Shown here in pieces: positions 24,664-35,200 of a stretch of 64,000 nucleotides of DNA. The position numbers and the translations under genes were made by a program. Positions within the stretch are counted from its first letter, which is position 1. Every line of letters begins with the position of its first letter. The notes under the pieces were generated by a model. The model did no database searches. It was given only the letters and a program-made list of their open reading frames with translations, and was not told the DNA's origin. The DNA is from Blasia pusilla (lineage: Eukaryota; Marchantiophyta; Marchantiopsida; Blasiales), in the NCBI GenBank assembly GCA_050084515.1, contig CM114275.1:5332001-5396000 (forward strand), in the 5' to 3' direction.

Positions 24664-24836
24664 ATACCTTTCTCGGCCTTTTGGCTAAGATCAAGTGTAG
24701 TATCTGTTCTTATCATATCTGATACGAGGGTACCCTCACGATATTAACCTTATTTCTCTCAGGGTGAGGAGCCGATAGGACAGCCTGCTGTCTGGGCTTC
24801 TCCAGTCTTGCACTACCTCCCAGGTCGGCGCAGCCC
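24664..24836 (+). pseudogene. U2 snRNA pseudogene, copy 5
   Basis: It starts with ATACCTTTCTCGGCCTTTTG and keeps GTAGTA, but is only about 173 nt. AGTTTA is lost from the stem-loop II region, the TCATCGA loop is lost, and about 10 bases (GTCGCCTAGG) are lost in the 3' half. With the mutated TATA box it is probably not expressed as functional U2. Confidence 0.85.
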
Positions 24837-26163
24837 ATCTCTCCAAACTGGGAACCAAACAACACATATAGAATTGAAGGCGGTGCAGATTATCTCTTAA
24901 TACACCTCAATGTCCAGAGACTTTTCGAATGCCCTGCCTGACAAGCGTGGGATGTTAGGAACACTTGATAAATCTCAAGTATTCGTACAATAGGCGTCGA
25001 CTTTGTTTCTTGCGTCTTGCTGTAATGCCGTCAGATATTATATTACGATTTTGCTCTTGGGTCTATCGGGGAAAGAAACAATCGAAGTTCGATGTAACCT
25101 CATGCTGGCTTGCCTGGTCTTGGGACCGACAGAGTGGAGCCACAGGCATGCCGAGAACTTGATAGTGTGTTAGAGATGTGACTATCTCCGTCTTTTCTCT
25201 TGAATGGCGAATGCTGAGACCAACACAAATCTCGTGACAAAATGCACATCGGCTGCGCTTGACAGATGGGTTCCTTCGATACCACGGCATCTCTTTGAGC
25301 TCTTGAGGACTACTCCACGGAGACTAAGTCCGTCGATCGGTTGCCAACCTTTAATGTCTTTCAAGATGGTTGAAATTCGGTTGTGCTCAGCAAGAGACTT
25401 CTCAGCCATGAAAACACTATGGCGCGCCCCCAATGGTGCCCTGATCCGAAAGCAGTCTGTCCCAGAATTCATCTTTTGAAAAAGTTAAGAAGATTTGGCT
25501 CAATACAGTCATCCTGTGGCAAGTTCGTAATTTCTTCTTGGGAGCCCTGTGCTTTTCATCATCCCACTTTACTTGATCACCATTTCCAGAGGGCACTCGA
25601 ATTATCTCTGTAAAAACTTGTGTAACCCCCTGTTAATGGCCGTTCGAGAGCCAGGAACATTCTTCAGTGTGTAAAGGGATTGATGATGATCCGTTCTTCG
25701 TTTTCATTAGTTCTAATCTTAATCAGTGAAACGTTCTGTAAGAGATCGCCAAGAGAATAGACACCTCCACGGCATGCAACTTCTAAACCCGTACATCAGA
25801 ATTGTAGGTGCTGAGAGTTGAGCAGAGGGGGTAGGAAATGCAATTCCGATTATTTTTCTTAGAGGGGGACAGACTGTTTCACGAAAGCAAGTGGGGAGCA
25901 CGGTTCCATTTCAGATGGGTGTTGGGTGTTACAACGATAACAGCACTCGACACTGAAAGAGCAACTATCGATCAACTCCATTATAAGAGTCAGCTGCACA
26001 TCCTCGTCCCTTCCAGTGGTGAAGTCCACTGTTAGTCTCACAAGCGAGGAGTCCTTCCAAGAATGCTGCACTGCATGTCCGGTACTCTCCCCTGGGAGTA
26101 GAGCTCGTCAAGCGAGCTGGTCACATTTGATTTGATTCAGAAAAATTGATTGTGGTCATGTCC
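24837..26163. other. Region between U2 pseudogene and PsbP gene
   Basis: Bases about 25060-25290 are related to the U2 unit spacer (5440-5650 and 21810-22010). A minus-strand frame at 25472-25182 is open for 96 codons but I cannot identify it. The remainder up to 26163 probably includes the PsbP-gene 3' untranslated region. Confidence 0.4.
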
Positions 26164-27962
26164 TCACGCTGATACAAGATCAAAGGAACTAAGTACTTCG
26201 TGGAGTGCGTTGTCGAGTTCTACAGATGCAGGAGTGACCGATCCATCCGCATAGACGATGCTAAGGATGTACAATTTATAAGCTGCCACGGTAACGGCTG
26301 TGAGCACTCGTTTGCTTCCCCTGGAAGTGTCCAGACTGTACTCTAACTGATAGAGGGGAGTATCGTTCTGCAGTTGCCTCTCAAGAACTCTGACCACCTG
26401 CATATCCTTTGTACTGGGCTGCAAGCAATACACAACTTCGCTCAGAATACAACACCAAGCTACACACCGCCCCCACCTGGACGGATCCTCTTACAACTAG
26501 TCCATGGGAAAGCTCTGAACTCAGCTTTCCATGAACTTTTTCTTCTCAAGAGTCACATTGTACTAATATGCTGACTGTGAGTACATACCCATCTCAAGGA
26601 TTTGAGTTGGAGCAATCCGATTGCTATCGCCTCTCACAAATCTCTGAAGTCATCATTCTGGCCAAAATGTGGTTGCTGTGAAATCGACTCAGAGCAGGCA
26701 ATTTTACAGCAATCTTCATCTCACGACGGAATCCAAATTTGGTGTCTCTGGTTCCTGTTTCAATTTGCAGCTTCCCAGCTCTACTGTTGTGTGGACACGG
26801 CTAGTAGATAGGTCGTGAGAAAGATGAAGCAGAGCGAGCATGAGAGCTTGATACTTCCTACGGAGGGATTCGCTCAATAGGAGTAGTCGTGTCTGCATTG
26901 AAGAAAAGTGCAGGAAAACTAGTTCTTTCGAAAGATGAGGGATTCGCTGGGGAAGTCTATCAAACTGATAGGCTTCAAGCGGTAGCCAATCGTGAGATGT
27001 TTCAGACACCATGGAGTGCAGACCTACCTTGTCTCGTTCAGCTCGGATGAGCTTATCAGTGACATCATCTAGCGTTCCGAAATCCCTCAGTGAAGCAATG
27101 CGCACGGGATTCACCGTAACGCCGATGTTGTTGGCTCTGCTCTTAGGATCCTCGAAAAAAATCACCGCTCCAGGTTTATCCACCTTCTTTGTCAAAGAAA
27201 TGAACATCATTAGCTCGTAAGATTACCGACGCCATCTCTGGCACCCAAATGAAACGAAGGACCGAGTGAGCGATCGTCTCTGCTCATACTCCGAGCTTCT
27301 GCTTATTGAAAGCCGTTTTAGGGAAAAGCAAAGCATTTAAATGCGGGGAAAAGGCAGCTTTGGATGAATGCTCATCACCTTACTCCATACTGCGGGGTAC
27401 TGCATTGTGAATCCATTCGTGCTATCGCTGTAAACCTCCAGAGGAAGCTGTGCTGTGTCTGCATGCTGGCGTGACAGTCCTGTTAGAACCATATCTCCCC
27501 TGCTATGAAACAATTGTATACATTTAGAAGAGAGCCACAGCGATTCAGTACCTCCCTCTGCAGATTGCAGCTGCACATGCATTCAGTGAGAGGCTCACCT
27601 TCAGCAGCAGGAGCAGCATCCGCAATGTCAGCTGCTGTGCTACCCCTCAGGGCTGACAAATTGAAGAGTAGAGTAGAGAGTATTAGCTCCCTTCGTCCGC
27701 GCAATGGGACTGTTCCTTCGTCTCCCATGCTGAAAGGCTCCTGGATGCTGCCATTCATTCGTTTAGCAGCGATGGAGTCGCTGAGAGCGCAACTCCTGCA
27801 CCTGCTGCCCACGCCTACGATTATTCTCCGTCGCCTACTGAAGAAGCGTATGGACTTAGTGATTTCCGGACCTTTACTCGTGCCGATGAGGCAGCCACTT
27901 ACACATGGCCATGGATCCACATATCGGCTGTAGGTTATGGACGTCCCCAACGCACTACCCAT
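26164..27962 (-). CDS. PsbP-domain thylakoid-lumen protein (PPD-like), 4 exons
   Basis: A nuclear gene for a chloroplast protein of the PsbP superfamily, related to the oxygen-evolving-complex extrinsic subunit. Exons on the minus strand that keep frame and use GT-AG borders are 27962-27599, 27452-27379, 27183-27028 and 26418-26164, giving about 282 residues, usual for PPD proteins. The first exon encodes a basic transit region and then a twin-arginine stretch RRELILSTLLFNLSAL before an Ala-rich cleavage zone, which indicates lumen import by the Tat route. The domain begins with LEVYSDSTNGFTMQYP, continues with FFEDPKSRANNIGVTV and FGTLDDVTDKLI, and ends with LEYSLDTSRG and LSSFDL. An earlier in-frame GTG exists, but the ATG at 27962 is the likely start. 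The exact PPD member cannot be named. It is transcribed away from the PDZ-like gene. Confidence 0.85.
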
Positions 27963-28777
27963 TCTCTCTCTCACGCACCGTCCAACCAGAGCGCGGGGTC
28001 TATGGTCGCAAGGTTATGACAGGCACTACTAGAAGAGTCTCTCTTTCTAAATCAATCAATCGAAGCAAGTGTCTGCTATTCTCGCGGTCCCTTCCTGCAA
28101 GTTCATTCACACGGTGAGTGAAGCTCTCTGGCTGGATCTCCAAGTACCACAAACACAAATGAGATCTCCTCTCCCTAAGTAGCTCCCGCCCCCCTTAATT
28201 CCAAGTCCGTGCACGCGGTGAAGTTAGATCTCCATGAGAGTCCAGTGCCGCAGGTCCGAGTATACCGGCACTAGTGCTGCTGCTGGTTCGGAGACCGACC
28301 AGTGGCAATGAAGGGGAAGGAAATGATCACATTCGATCTGATGCATTCTCAATGTGCACTTTCTGCTAGAGAACCACCAGATTTGAGCGACCGAAACACG
28401 CGCGCTACCTTTATCCACTTCTGGTGTAGGTAAGGGATTGGACCACGTGGGTCTTCTCATCCTGGCACGCAGACTTTGGACTTTTCTGCGGTACTATCAC
28501 GGATATAATGGTGAACTAGAACAAGATAAACACTAGTGAAATGAGATGGGGCAATGCAGATCGGCAATTGAGGACTTGAATGCTCCAAAGTCTTGAGTCA
28601 GGTTTCCTTGACCTAGTCAGGCCTTCCTCCGATTGCCTACCATCGACTGTCAGCTGGTCAGAGTGCCTGTTCTCATGAAGAAAATGCCATGTCGTGTGTG
28701 GTTTTCTTGACCTAGGTAGGCCTACTTCAGGTTGCCAAAGCATCGATATCGGCCGGTCGTTCAGAGAGCCTGTGCTT
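27963..28777. promoter_or_regulatory. Divergent intergenic promoter region with G-box
   Basis: The 815 bases between the two divergent chloroplast-protein genes hold a palindromic G-box (CACGTG at 28444-28449, within CCACGTGG). Two roughly 95-bp imperfect tandem repeats lie near the plus gene (about 28601-28690 and 28700-28793). G-boxes commonly mediate light control of photosynthesis genes. A shared control role here is inference. Confidence 0.5.
28675..28710 (+). CDS. Upstream ORF, 11 codons, in the 5' tandem repeat
   Basis: ATGAAGAAAATGCC opens an 11-codon frame ending in TGA. It is the repeat-1 counterpart of the main ATG region (ATGAAGGGAATGCC at 28778). If transcribed it would be a uORF. 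Confidence 0.3.
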   Translation: MKKMPCRVWFS

Positions 28778-30231
28778 ATGAAGGGAATGCCAATCCTTGT
28801 GGTACGTGCTTCGCTTCCGCCTTTGAGCTCCACCTCGTCCGTCCCAGCAAGAGATTTGTGCGCGGTGCCCGCCTGTGCGTTAGGACGAGCGGTGTCGCAG
28901 AACGGAAGATTTTTGGCGCCAGATACATCCTCGCAGTGTCTTGAGCAATCGCATGTGGAGTTCCTACGCTCTGGCTCACTGCTTTCCCGAGCGAAATCAA
29001 GTGTTCGGTTCAAGGGCAGTGAAGAGAGAGAGCATCATGTGCAGGTCAGTCCAGTGAGGATCAGTGCCTGCGCCACCGGGGGTCAAGGGACAGAACGAGA
29101 GGGATGGGGCGAGGTTGTGCAGTTGAAGATCGCTGTGGGACCAACGAAAAACTGTTCTGAGAAGACATTTCCATTCAGGAGAATTCTGGGTCCATCCAGT
29201 GTGCTCGTAGTTGTAAGATCAGCCAACATAACATTTCTACCTTCGAGTCTCTTCTACGTGTGATATGGATGGATGGGTGTTCTGTTCTGCATTTACAAAC
29301 CTTGGTGCGAAAATCCGTGAATTCCACAACTCTGGAGACAGACCATTCGTTGTAGATGTTCCAGGAAGGCATGCCTGCTTCTAATTAATGCATTTCGTAG
29401 GTGACGTTGCCGAAGCCACTGGGAATTGTCTTCGAAGCAGTGAAGAGACTGAACAAGGAGCGGGTGTCCGTAGCAGAACTAGTGCAAGGATCGCATGCTG
29501 AGCGTGCGTCTCGCGTAGCCCAGATGTGGCAGTCGAACACGAAAAGTCCTCGAAGCAATGTCATCATTGGTGGCGACGTCAGGCCGGGAGATATTCTACG
29601 AGCTACGACAACGGTGAGAATTCCTGTGGGCGGTTGTTTCCAACCCTCGACAGAAATTGTCGTTGCATCCCAGACGAGGAATCTTAATTTTGGCCGGTGC
29701 AATTTTCTGAGTCAGTGTGGATTGGCATAGAGTCATGACCACAATCAAATTCGCATCACCTCAACAAATCTAGTAGGTTTGAGTCTACAAATATGTAGCT
29801 TCCGGAGCTGACATGGATCGAAGTGAAGGGATGCCGAGAAATTAAGAATCACCTGGCTAAATTCCGACTAAAACCTTGGTGCTCTGGTCATAGCCGGAGT
29901 TCTTGCAAAAGCATCACTACAGTGCGGATTCCGCAAGAGGACCTTCGTTTGACAGTTTCGCGTGGGCAATGCACCGAGCAAGTAAGTATCACTGCAACTC
30001 GTAGTTGACAACTTACGAAGTTGCTAGTGGGTGCAGGTCGGCGTTGTGGTGGATCTCTTCGGCGTGAGGGCCCCCAGACGCATGTTCACGTTGTACAAAG
30101 CCGATGGCAGATGTTGGGACGACACAATGGCCGCCTTGTCGGCCAGCTTCGTCGCAGATGGACCGTTAACGCTAGTCCTAGAAAGAGAACATTTGCTGAT
30201 TGGAACCAAGAGTTGGGGCCTATTGAGATAA
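28778..30231 (+). CDS. Chloroplast PDZ-like protein gene (exon model tentative)
   Basis: A multi-exon gene. Exon 1 (28778-29212) encodes a Ser/Arg-rich, transit-peptide-like N-terminus and ends at GTAAGA. Exon 2 (29401-29613) follows TTTCGTAG and ends at GTGAGA. It encodes TLPKPLGIVFEA, VSVAELVQGSHAERAS and GGDVRPGDILRATTT, the pattern of plastid PDZ-like domains (LxKPLGxxF, then GDxxxAT). The last exon (30037-30231) follows GTGCAG and encodes VVVDLFGVRAPRRMF and FVADGPLTLVLER, then stops. All three exons join in phase 0, for about 280 residues. A further exon may end at a strong donor GTAAGT (29982), but I could not phase its acceptor. The precise family member is uncertain. Confidence 0.6.
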
Positions 30232-32270
30232 TAGTCCATTTAATCTTCCGGCCGGCCCATTTCCGATTCTGTAGGTTTTACAGAGATTATGGTCGATAAT
30301 TTTGTGTAGCTGGGAGGTGGTCACATGCTCTTAAAGCAGAAGGTACTATGCAGCTGATACATAGTTCGAGATTACGATTGTTTTTCCAGAGCTGCAACAA
30401 ACGTGGCGATTTGAGCGTTTCAAGGAATTTAGATGTGAAAGCATGTGACAGGCATGCTTCTGTCGTTTTTTAAGGTCAATGTCATGGTGTAGGGTTTAGG
30501 TCATGAAGAGATAACATTATAGATGGTAATCATCGGTTTATCATCTCAGGATGTCAGTTCCGACATTGGTGTAAGGATATACAATAAAGATTTGATAATA
30601 TTTTGGAGTTAATTTTTCCCAGAGATCTGGTTCACAGGTTTTAATTCACCATTTATACGGAATTATCCAGTAATGCGATGAGCATTCGGGCAAAGTTACA
30701 ATCTAGATTACATCCACATGATCTTTGACGATATTCGAAACCATCCGATCAAGTTGTCAGATCAGAATATGGTTCATGGGGTCGACAACCATGAAATGAG
30801 CTTGCCTGAGCAGGTCAGGTGTTCAAAAACAGGGCGGCAGACCCTCTCTTAGACAATTTCTGATCCACTCCTGCAAAATAGCCTCTTCACCTGTCCATCA
30901 AAATATTACGACCTTGAAATCTCTCAGACAAATGCCTCGTTTCTGCTTCAGAGCGACTGGCAAGCCAGCTGCTTCGGTTTGACGCAACTAACGTCCATGC
31001 CTGAGATAGAACATCCCAGACACTTCAGATCGAAGCTCCACCGAAGCAAAAAACTCAGTCTCGTCATCGTTTTAGTCATCACCGAGAAGTCATATTATGT
31101 ATCTAGACTGAAAGCAAGCCCTCAGCGAGTTTTGCTAAGTGTCAACAGCGCCGCCCTAGGACGGCTATCAGGTCTCAAAGATTAACCATCATTGGGCCTT
31201 CAATTTTGGATACACCAAGTTCTCAGCAAGAAATACCCCGTGAGACCTCGCTCGGTTCAACTTCAATCACCATCACGGCAACCCTTTGTCGACATCACGA
31301 TATAATCGGTCTTGACCTCACAATTCAGTCAACCGCCGTTACACGTAGAAACTGCTCGTGACAACAACTAGTCATGTTAAAATTCAGGAGAGCTTCAAAA
31401 TGTTAAAAGGACCGGCACTGCCCGGGCTTCCTACCGAATAACAGTCTAGTGAATCGTCCCTTCCAACGAGGGGAAGAATGATGCACTTCGATAAAAACGT
31501 GTGATGGAAAACCCATCGGAAGTACAAAAGAGGGGGGGACTCAAAGGGTCAGAACCTGACGGCCACAACAAGACCAGAAAGGAAGAATGGGCATTCCCCC
31601 TAACGACGAAACTCACCAACAGCAGAGCCAATGAAGTGGCATAAGGTCGGCTTGGCATGGCACGAAAAGCTTCGGCGCTCAGTCAAGACAGGACAACACA
31701 CTGCCCGACCTGTTCCTACACCCGCCTGTGCTTTGCATGAGACCAATGTTCGTCCTAATCAACTGTCGAAAGACCAGAACAAGATCTCCACAGACGAGAT
31801 TTGCTGAGCCCTAGAGGCGAAAAACAACGAACGACGCTCTGAGGCGGCATTATCGCGATCCAGCGCTCATCCAGGCCAACCCCAGATTGGAGCCTCCCTC
31901 GACCTCGCAACCAAGCGGTCGACACCAGCAAACCGGAACAAGTGATAGGGTGAAATGCAGAGGACTCACAGTTTCTATAGCGGGATCCGAAGACCATATG
32001 TACCGAGACCCCGGGGAGCTAGGGTTTCAGTACCGTCACGAAACCCTAGGGCATCCGACGGTCGCTCAATCTTCATCCCATTATAACCATCGGACGGTGC
32101 TCATGAAGCTGCTGTAAGATAACGACCCTAAACGGTCCCGTCCGGAGTATGTCAATCCTCGAGCCCGACGACGAGGAGTAGGATCTCCTCTATTATAATC
32201 GGAGGAAAAAAAGAATTAATATGTACATTAGTAAGGTTTATAAAAAGTTTAGTTGAAGAGTTGGTGTGTA
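30232..32270. other. Long stretch without recognised gene
   Basis: I see no convincing coding region, RNA gene or transposon terminus in the first 1.7 kb. Near the right end there is a telo-box inverted repeat (32019-32049) and two CATCSGACGGT direct repeats (about 32052 and 32088), which look promoter-like. Confidence 0.45.
32019..32049. promoter_or_regulatory. Telo-box inverted repeat
   Basis: CTAGGGTTTC (32019-32028) and GAAACCCTAG (32040-32049) form a perfect 10-bp inverted repeat. AAACCCTA telo boxes occur in plant promoters of translation-related genes. No gene start is assigned here. Confidence 0.4.
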
Positions 32271-35200
32271 TTAATAAGAATGCACGGCCATCAAATTTTA
32301 GCATATATAAAATTAATCATGTCAATAAGTGAAGTATTATAAAATTTAGAAAATGCGTATGAATATAAAATTTCACATATATATAATGTTATTTTAATTT
32401 AATTTAGCACTTCATCATATATAACATTCATAATATGAATATAATTCCTCAAGTTTACTCTTGACAAGGCAACATACAATTGCCCATGAGAAAATATTGG
32501 ATTGGGCAAGTAAATACCAACTCTATCTAATGTTTGAATTTGAGACTTATTAATAGTCATTGCAAAAGCAGGACGGATAGGAAATTGAAATCGTCGTAAA
32601 TTAAAAGGTAGGTCGGAATCAGAAGCTATCAATGGAATGCGTGGAATGAAAACTCGAGCTCCAATTTTTTTTCCCGTGATAATTGTTGCATCTATAAGAT
32701 GTCGACTAAAGCCAGCTATCACCAACCGAGTCCCGTTTGCTTGTCCCTTTGCTCCATTCATATTCCGTAATAGCATTATCGCAACTCCAATCTTCAAAGT
32801 CAAACAATGAGGTGGCAATCGAGATGGTAAACATGTATTCAAAAATTCTGTTGGATAAACAAGTCTCATCTCATCGTCGGAAATAGAATCAGCACTCAAA
32901 AAGTATGCTCTGCCAAAAACAAAATAAATCATTATTAATAAGAGAGATGATAGAAAAATGTAGCAATACAACAATCAAAATAGAATAATGATATTCAAGA
33001 ATATAAATATTACCTTTCATGGAAATCGAGACATGATTTCCGCGTTTATAATATCCATAGTAGTATTCTTGGTTGACAAAATGGATGTACTCCTCAAGAA
33101 ATCAATGTCACTCCACTTATGAACATCGTGTCCATAAACAATGTCAATGAAATCATTGATCCTTGTGGTTTTAACAATTATCCCATCCGGAACTTGTATA
33201 AAATCCTCTCCAAAGGTCCAAATGTAACGGTACACGACCCTCTGCTACTTCTAATAACCACGTTGCAAACGCTTCTTGCTCTTCTCGTGCATATCCTGAT
33301 AATAAATATAAGATGAAGGAATAAGTAAATCTTTAAAATAAACAAAAACCAGATGAAATGAAAAAGGTGAAATATTATGTTTATTCTTTAATACCTTGTA
33401 CAGTATTAACTCTCATGTTGGTAGTGAGTTTCAATAATCTCACGTCAAACCAAATAAGAGATCTTCTAAGTGTTGCACGTACAATTGTGGCACAATCTCC
33501 ACGACGAACAACTGGAAGAAGTTGTCGAAAGTCACCACCAAATAAAATGATCTTCCCCCCAAAAGGCAAATTTCGTAATCGAGGATCCATCAAACCCATG
33601 ATATCTTGGAAAGTACGATTAACAGCCTCAAATGCGTGACGATGGGTCATAGGAGCTTCATCCCACACGATCAACTTCGCCTTTTGTATAAGGCGGGCCA
33701 TATGACTATTGACCGATAGGCTGGAAAATCGATAACAAAACAATATATGAGAAACATTTATGAAGGATAATCAAAGAATAAAACAATAATATGCATGCCA
33801 TAAAAGGAAAAAAAATCTTAAATCTAGACTTACTTGCAAGTGGAACTTTCATGTACTTGGATAGGAATCTTGAATCGAGAATGAGCAGTACGACCTCCAT
33901 CCAATAATAAAGCGGAAATCCTCGAAGATGCAACTACAAGAGCTATATGACCCTCGCTCCGTACCATTGCAAGAAGAAGGTTGTACAAAAATGTTTTTCC
34001 TGTTCCACCAGGACCATCGATAAAGAAAAGGTTTGTCTGAAAAATCCATATTTTTCGTTACAGAAAAGCACTTTAAAAGAATAAAACTTAAAGAATTAAA
34101 AAGTGTAAAAAAAGAATAATAAAATATACTATACATAATATCCACTTACAGAAGGTGGCGCATCTTGTAAGATATCGCGAAAAGCATTACAAATAACTTC
34201 CCAAATAGCTCGTTGTCCATCATTTAAAGACATCTCTCCTGCTCTCACACGTTCACAAAGCATATCATGATCGTAGGAGAGATCTTCCTCTTCTAGATGC
34301 GAAATAGATAAATCACGAGCTTGGAAATCTGGTTGAGGCATGTCGGGGAAGTCCGCCATACTTTTACCATGATCTTGAAGATGGTAATGGACCTCCAATA
34401 ACGCAAGATTAATAATATGAACATCCAATGGAAGGGTCGGAATACCAATTCTCTATTACAAGGAACAAATATTGAAGTTAAAACATAAATAAAGTACCTA
34501 AAATATTCATAAGAGAAATAAGAAAAAAATTGACTCAACAAAAGCCATGCATATTACCTCACGCCTTTGATGTAGAAGATCTTCTGTCAATGGAACCAAA
34601 AAATGTTCCCACACCATAGCCGGAAGGGAAGGTGTATTATATAGAAGACAAATGGCAAAGAGTAGCGTAATGAATAGCCAGATCTTAATGACAACCGCCT
34701 CTTCAAAGCAAGAAAAGATCTCTCTATCGTCCTCCAAAAGTCCCATCTAAATAGCAGTCTCTTTAAAGGTAGGATAAACTACACCATCGATGGTTCTCAA
34801 ATCTTGATATGATTGAGCTCCTCTCACATGATGGAGAAGTAATCGTAACCAATGACGCTCCCCTTCACCTAGGATTAGCGAAAAAAAAATATTATGAAGG
34901 AAGCATGAATATGATTTTAACATTAACTCAAATTTTTCCGTAATAATTGTATCTTAACAAAGAATAGAAAGTTTACCTGGATTTGTCATATACAGACGTC
35001 CAATAAGATGTCCACATCCTTTTCGTGCACGTTTACGCGGATGCCATTGCTTCTTATTCCAAGAGTAATGAGAAGGGAACTCCAAATAAAGATATTGTCG
35101 CGCAGTTGAATCAGAAACATTTGTTGCAAACCATTGAGTGAGAGTGGTTTCCTTACTTTGCTCCAGAATATTACCCAATGAATCTTGCCCATGAAAATAT

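Noticed and set aside
31446-31997. Two minus-strand ORFs in the 31.4-32 kb stretch
   Set aside because: They are short, low in recognisable motifs and contradict each other in frame; chance is sufficient.
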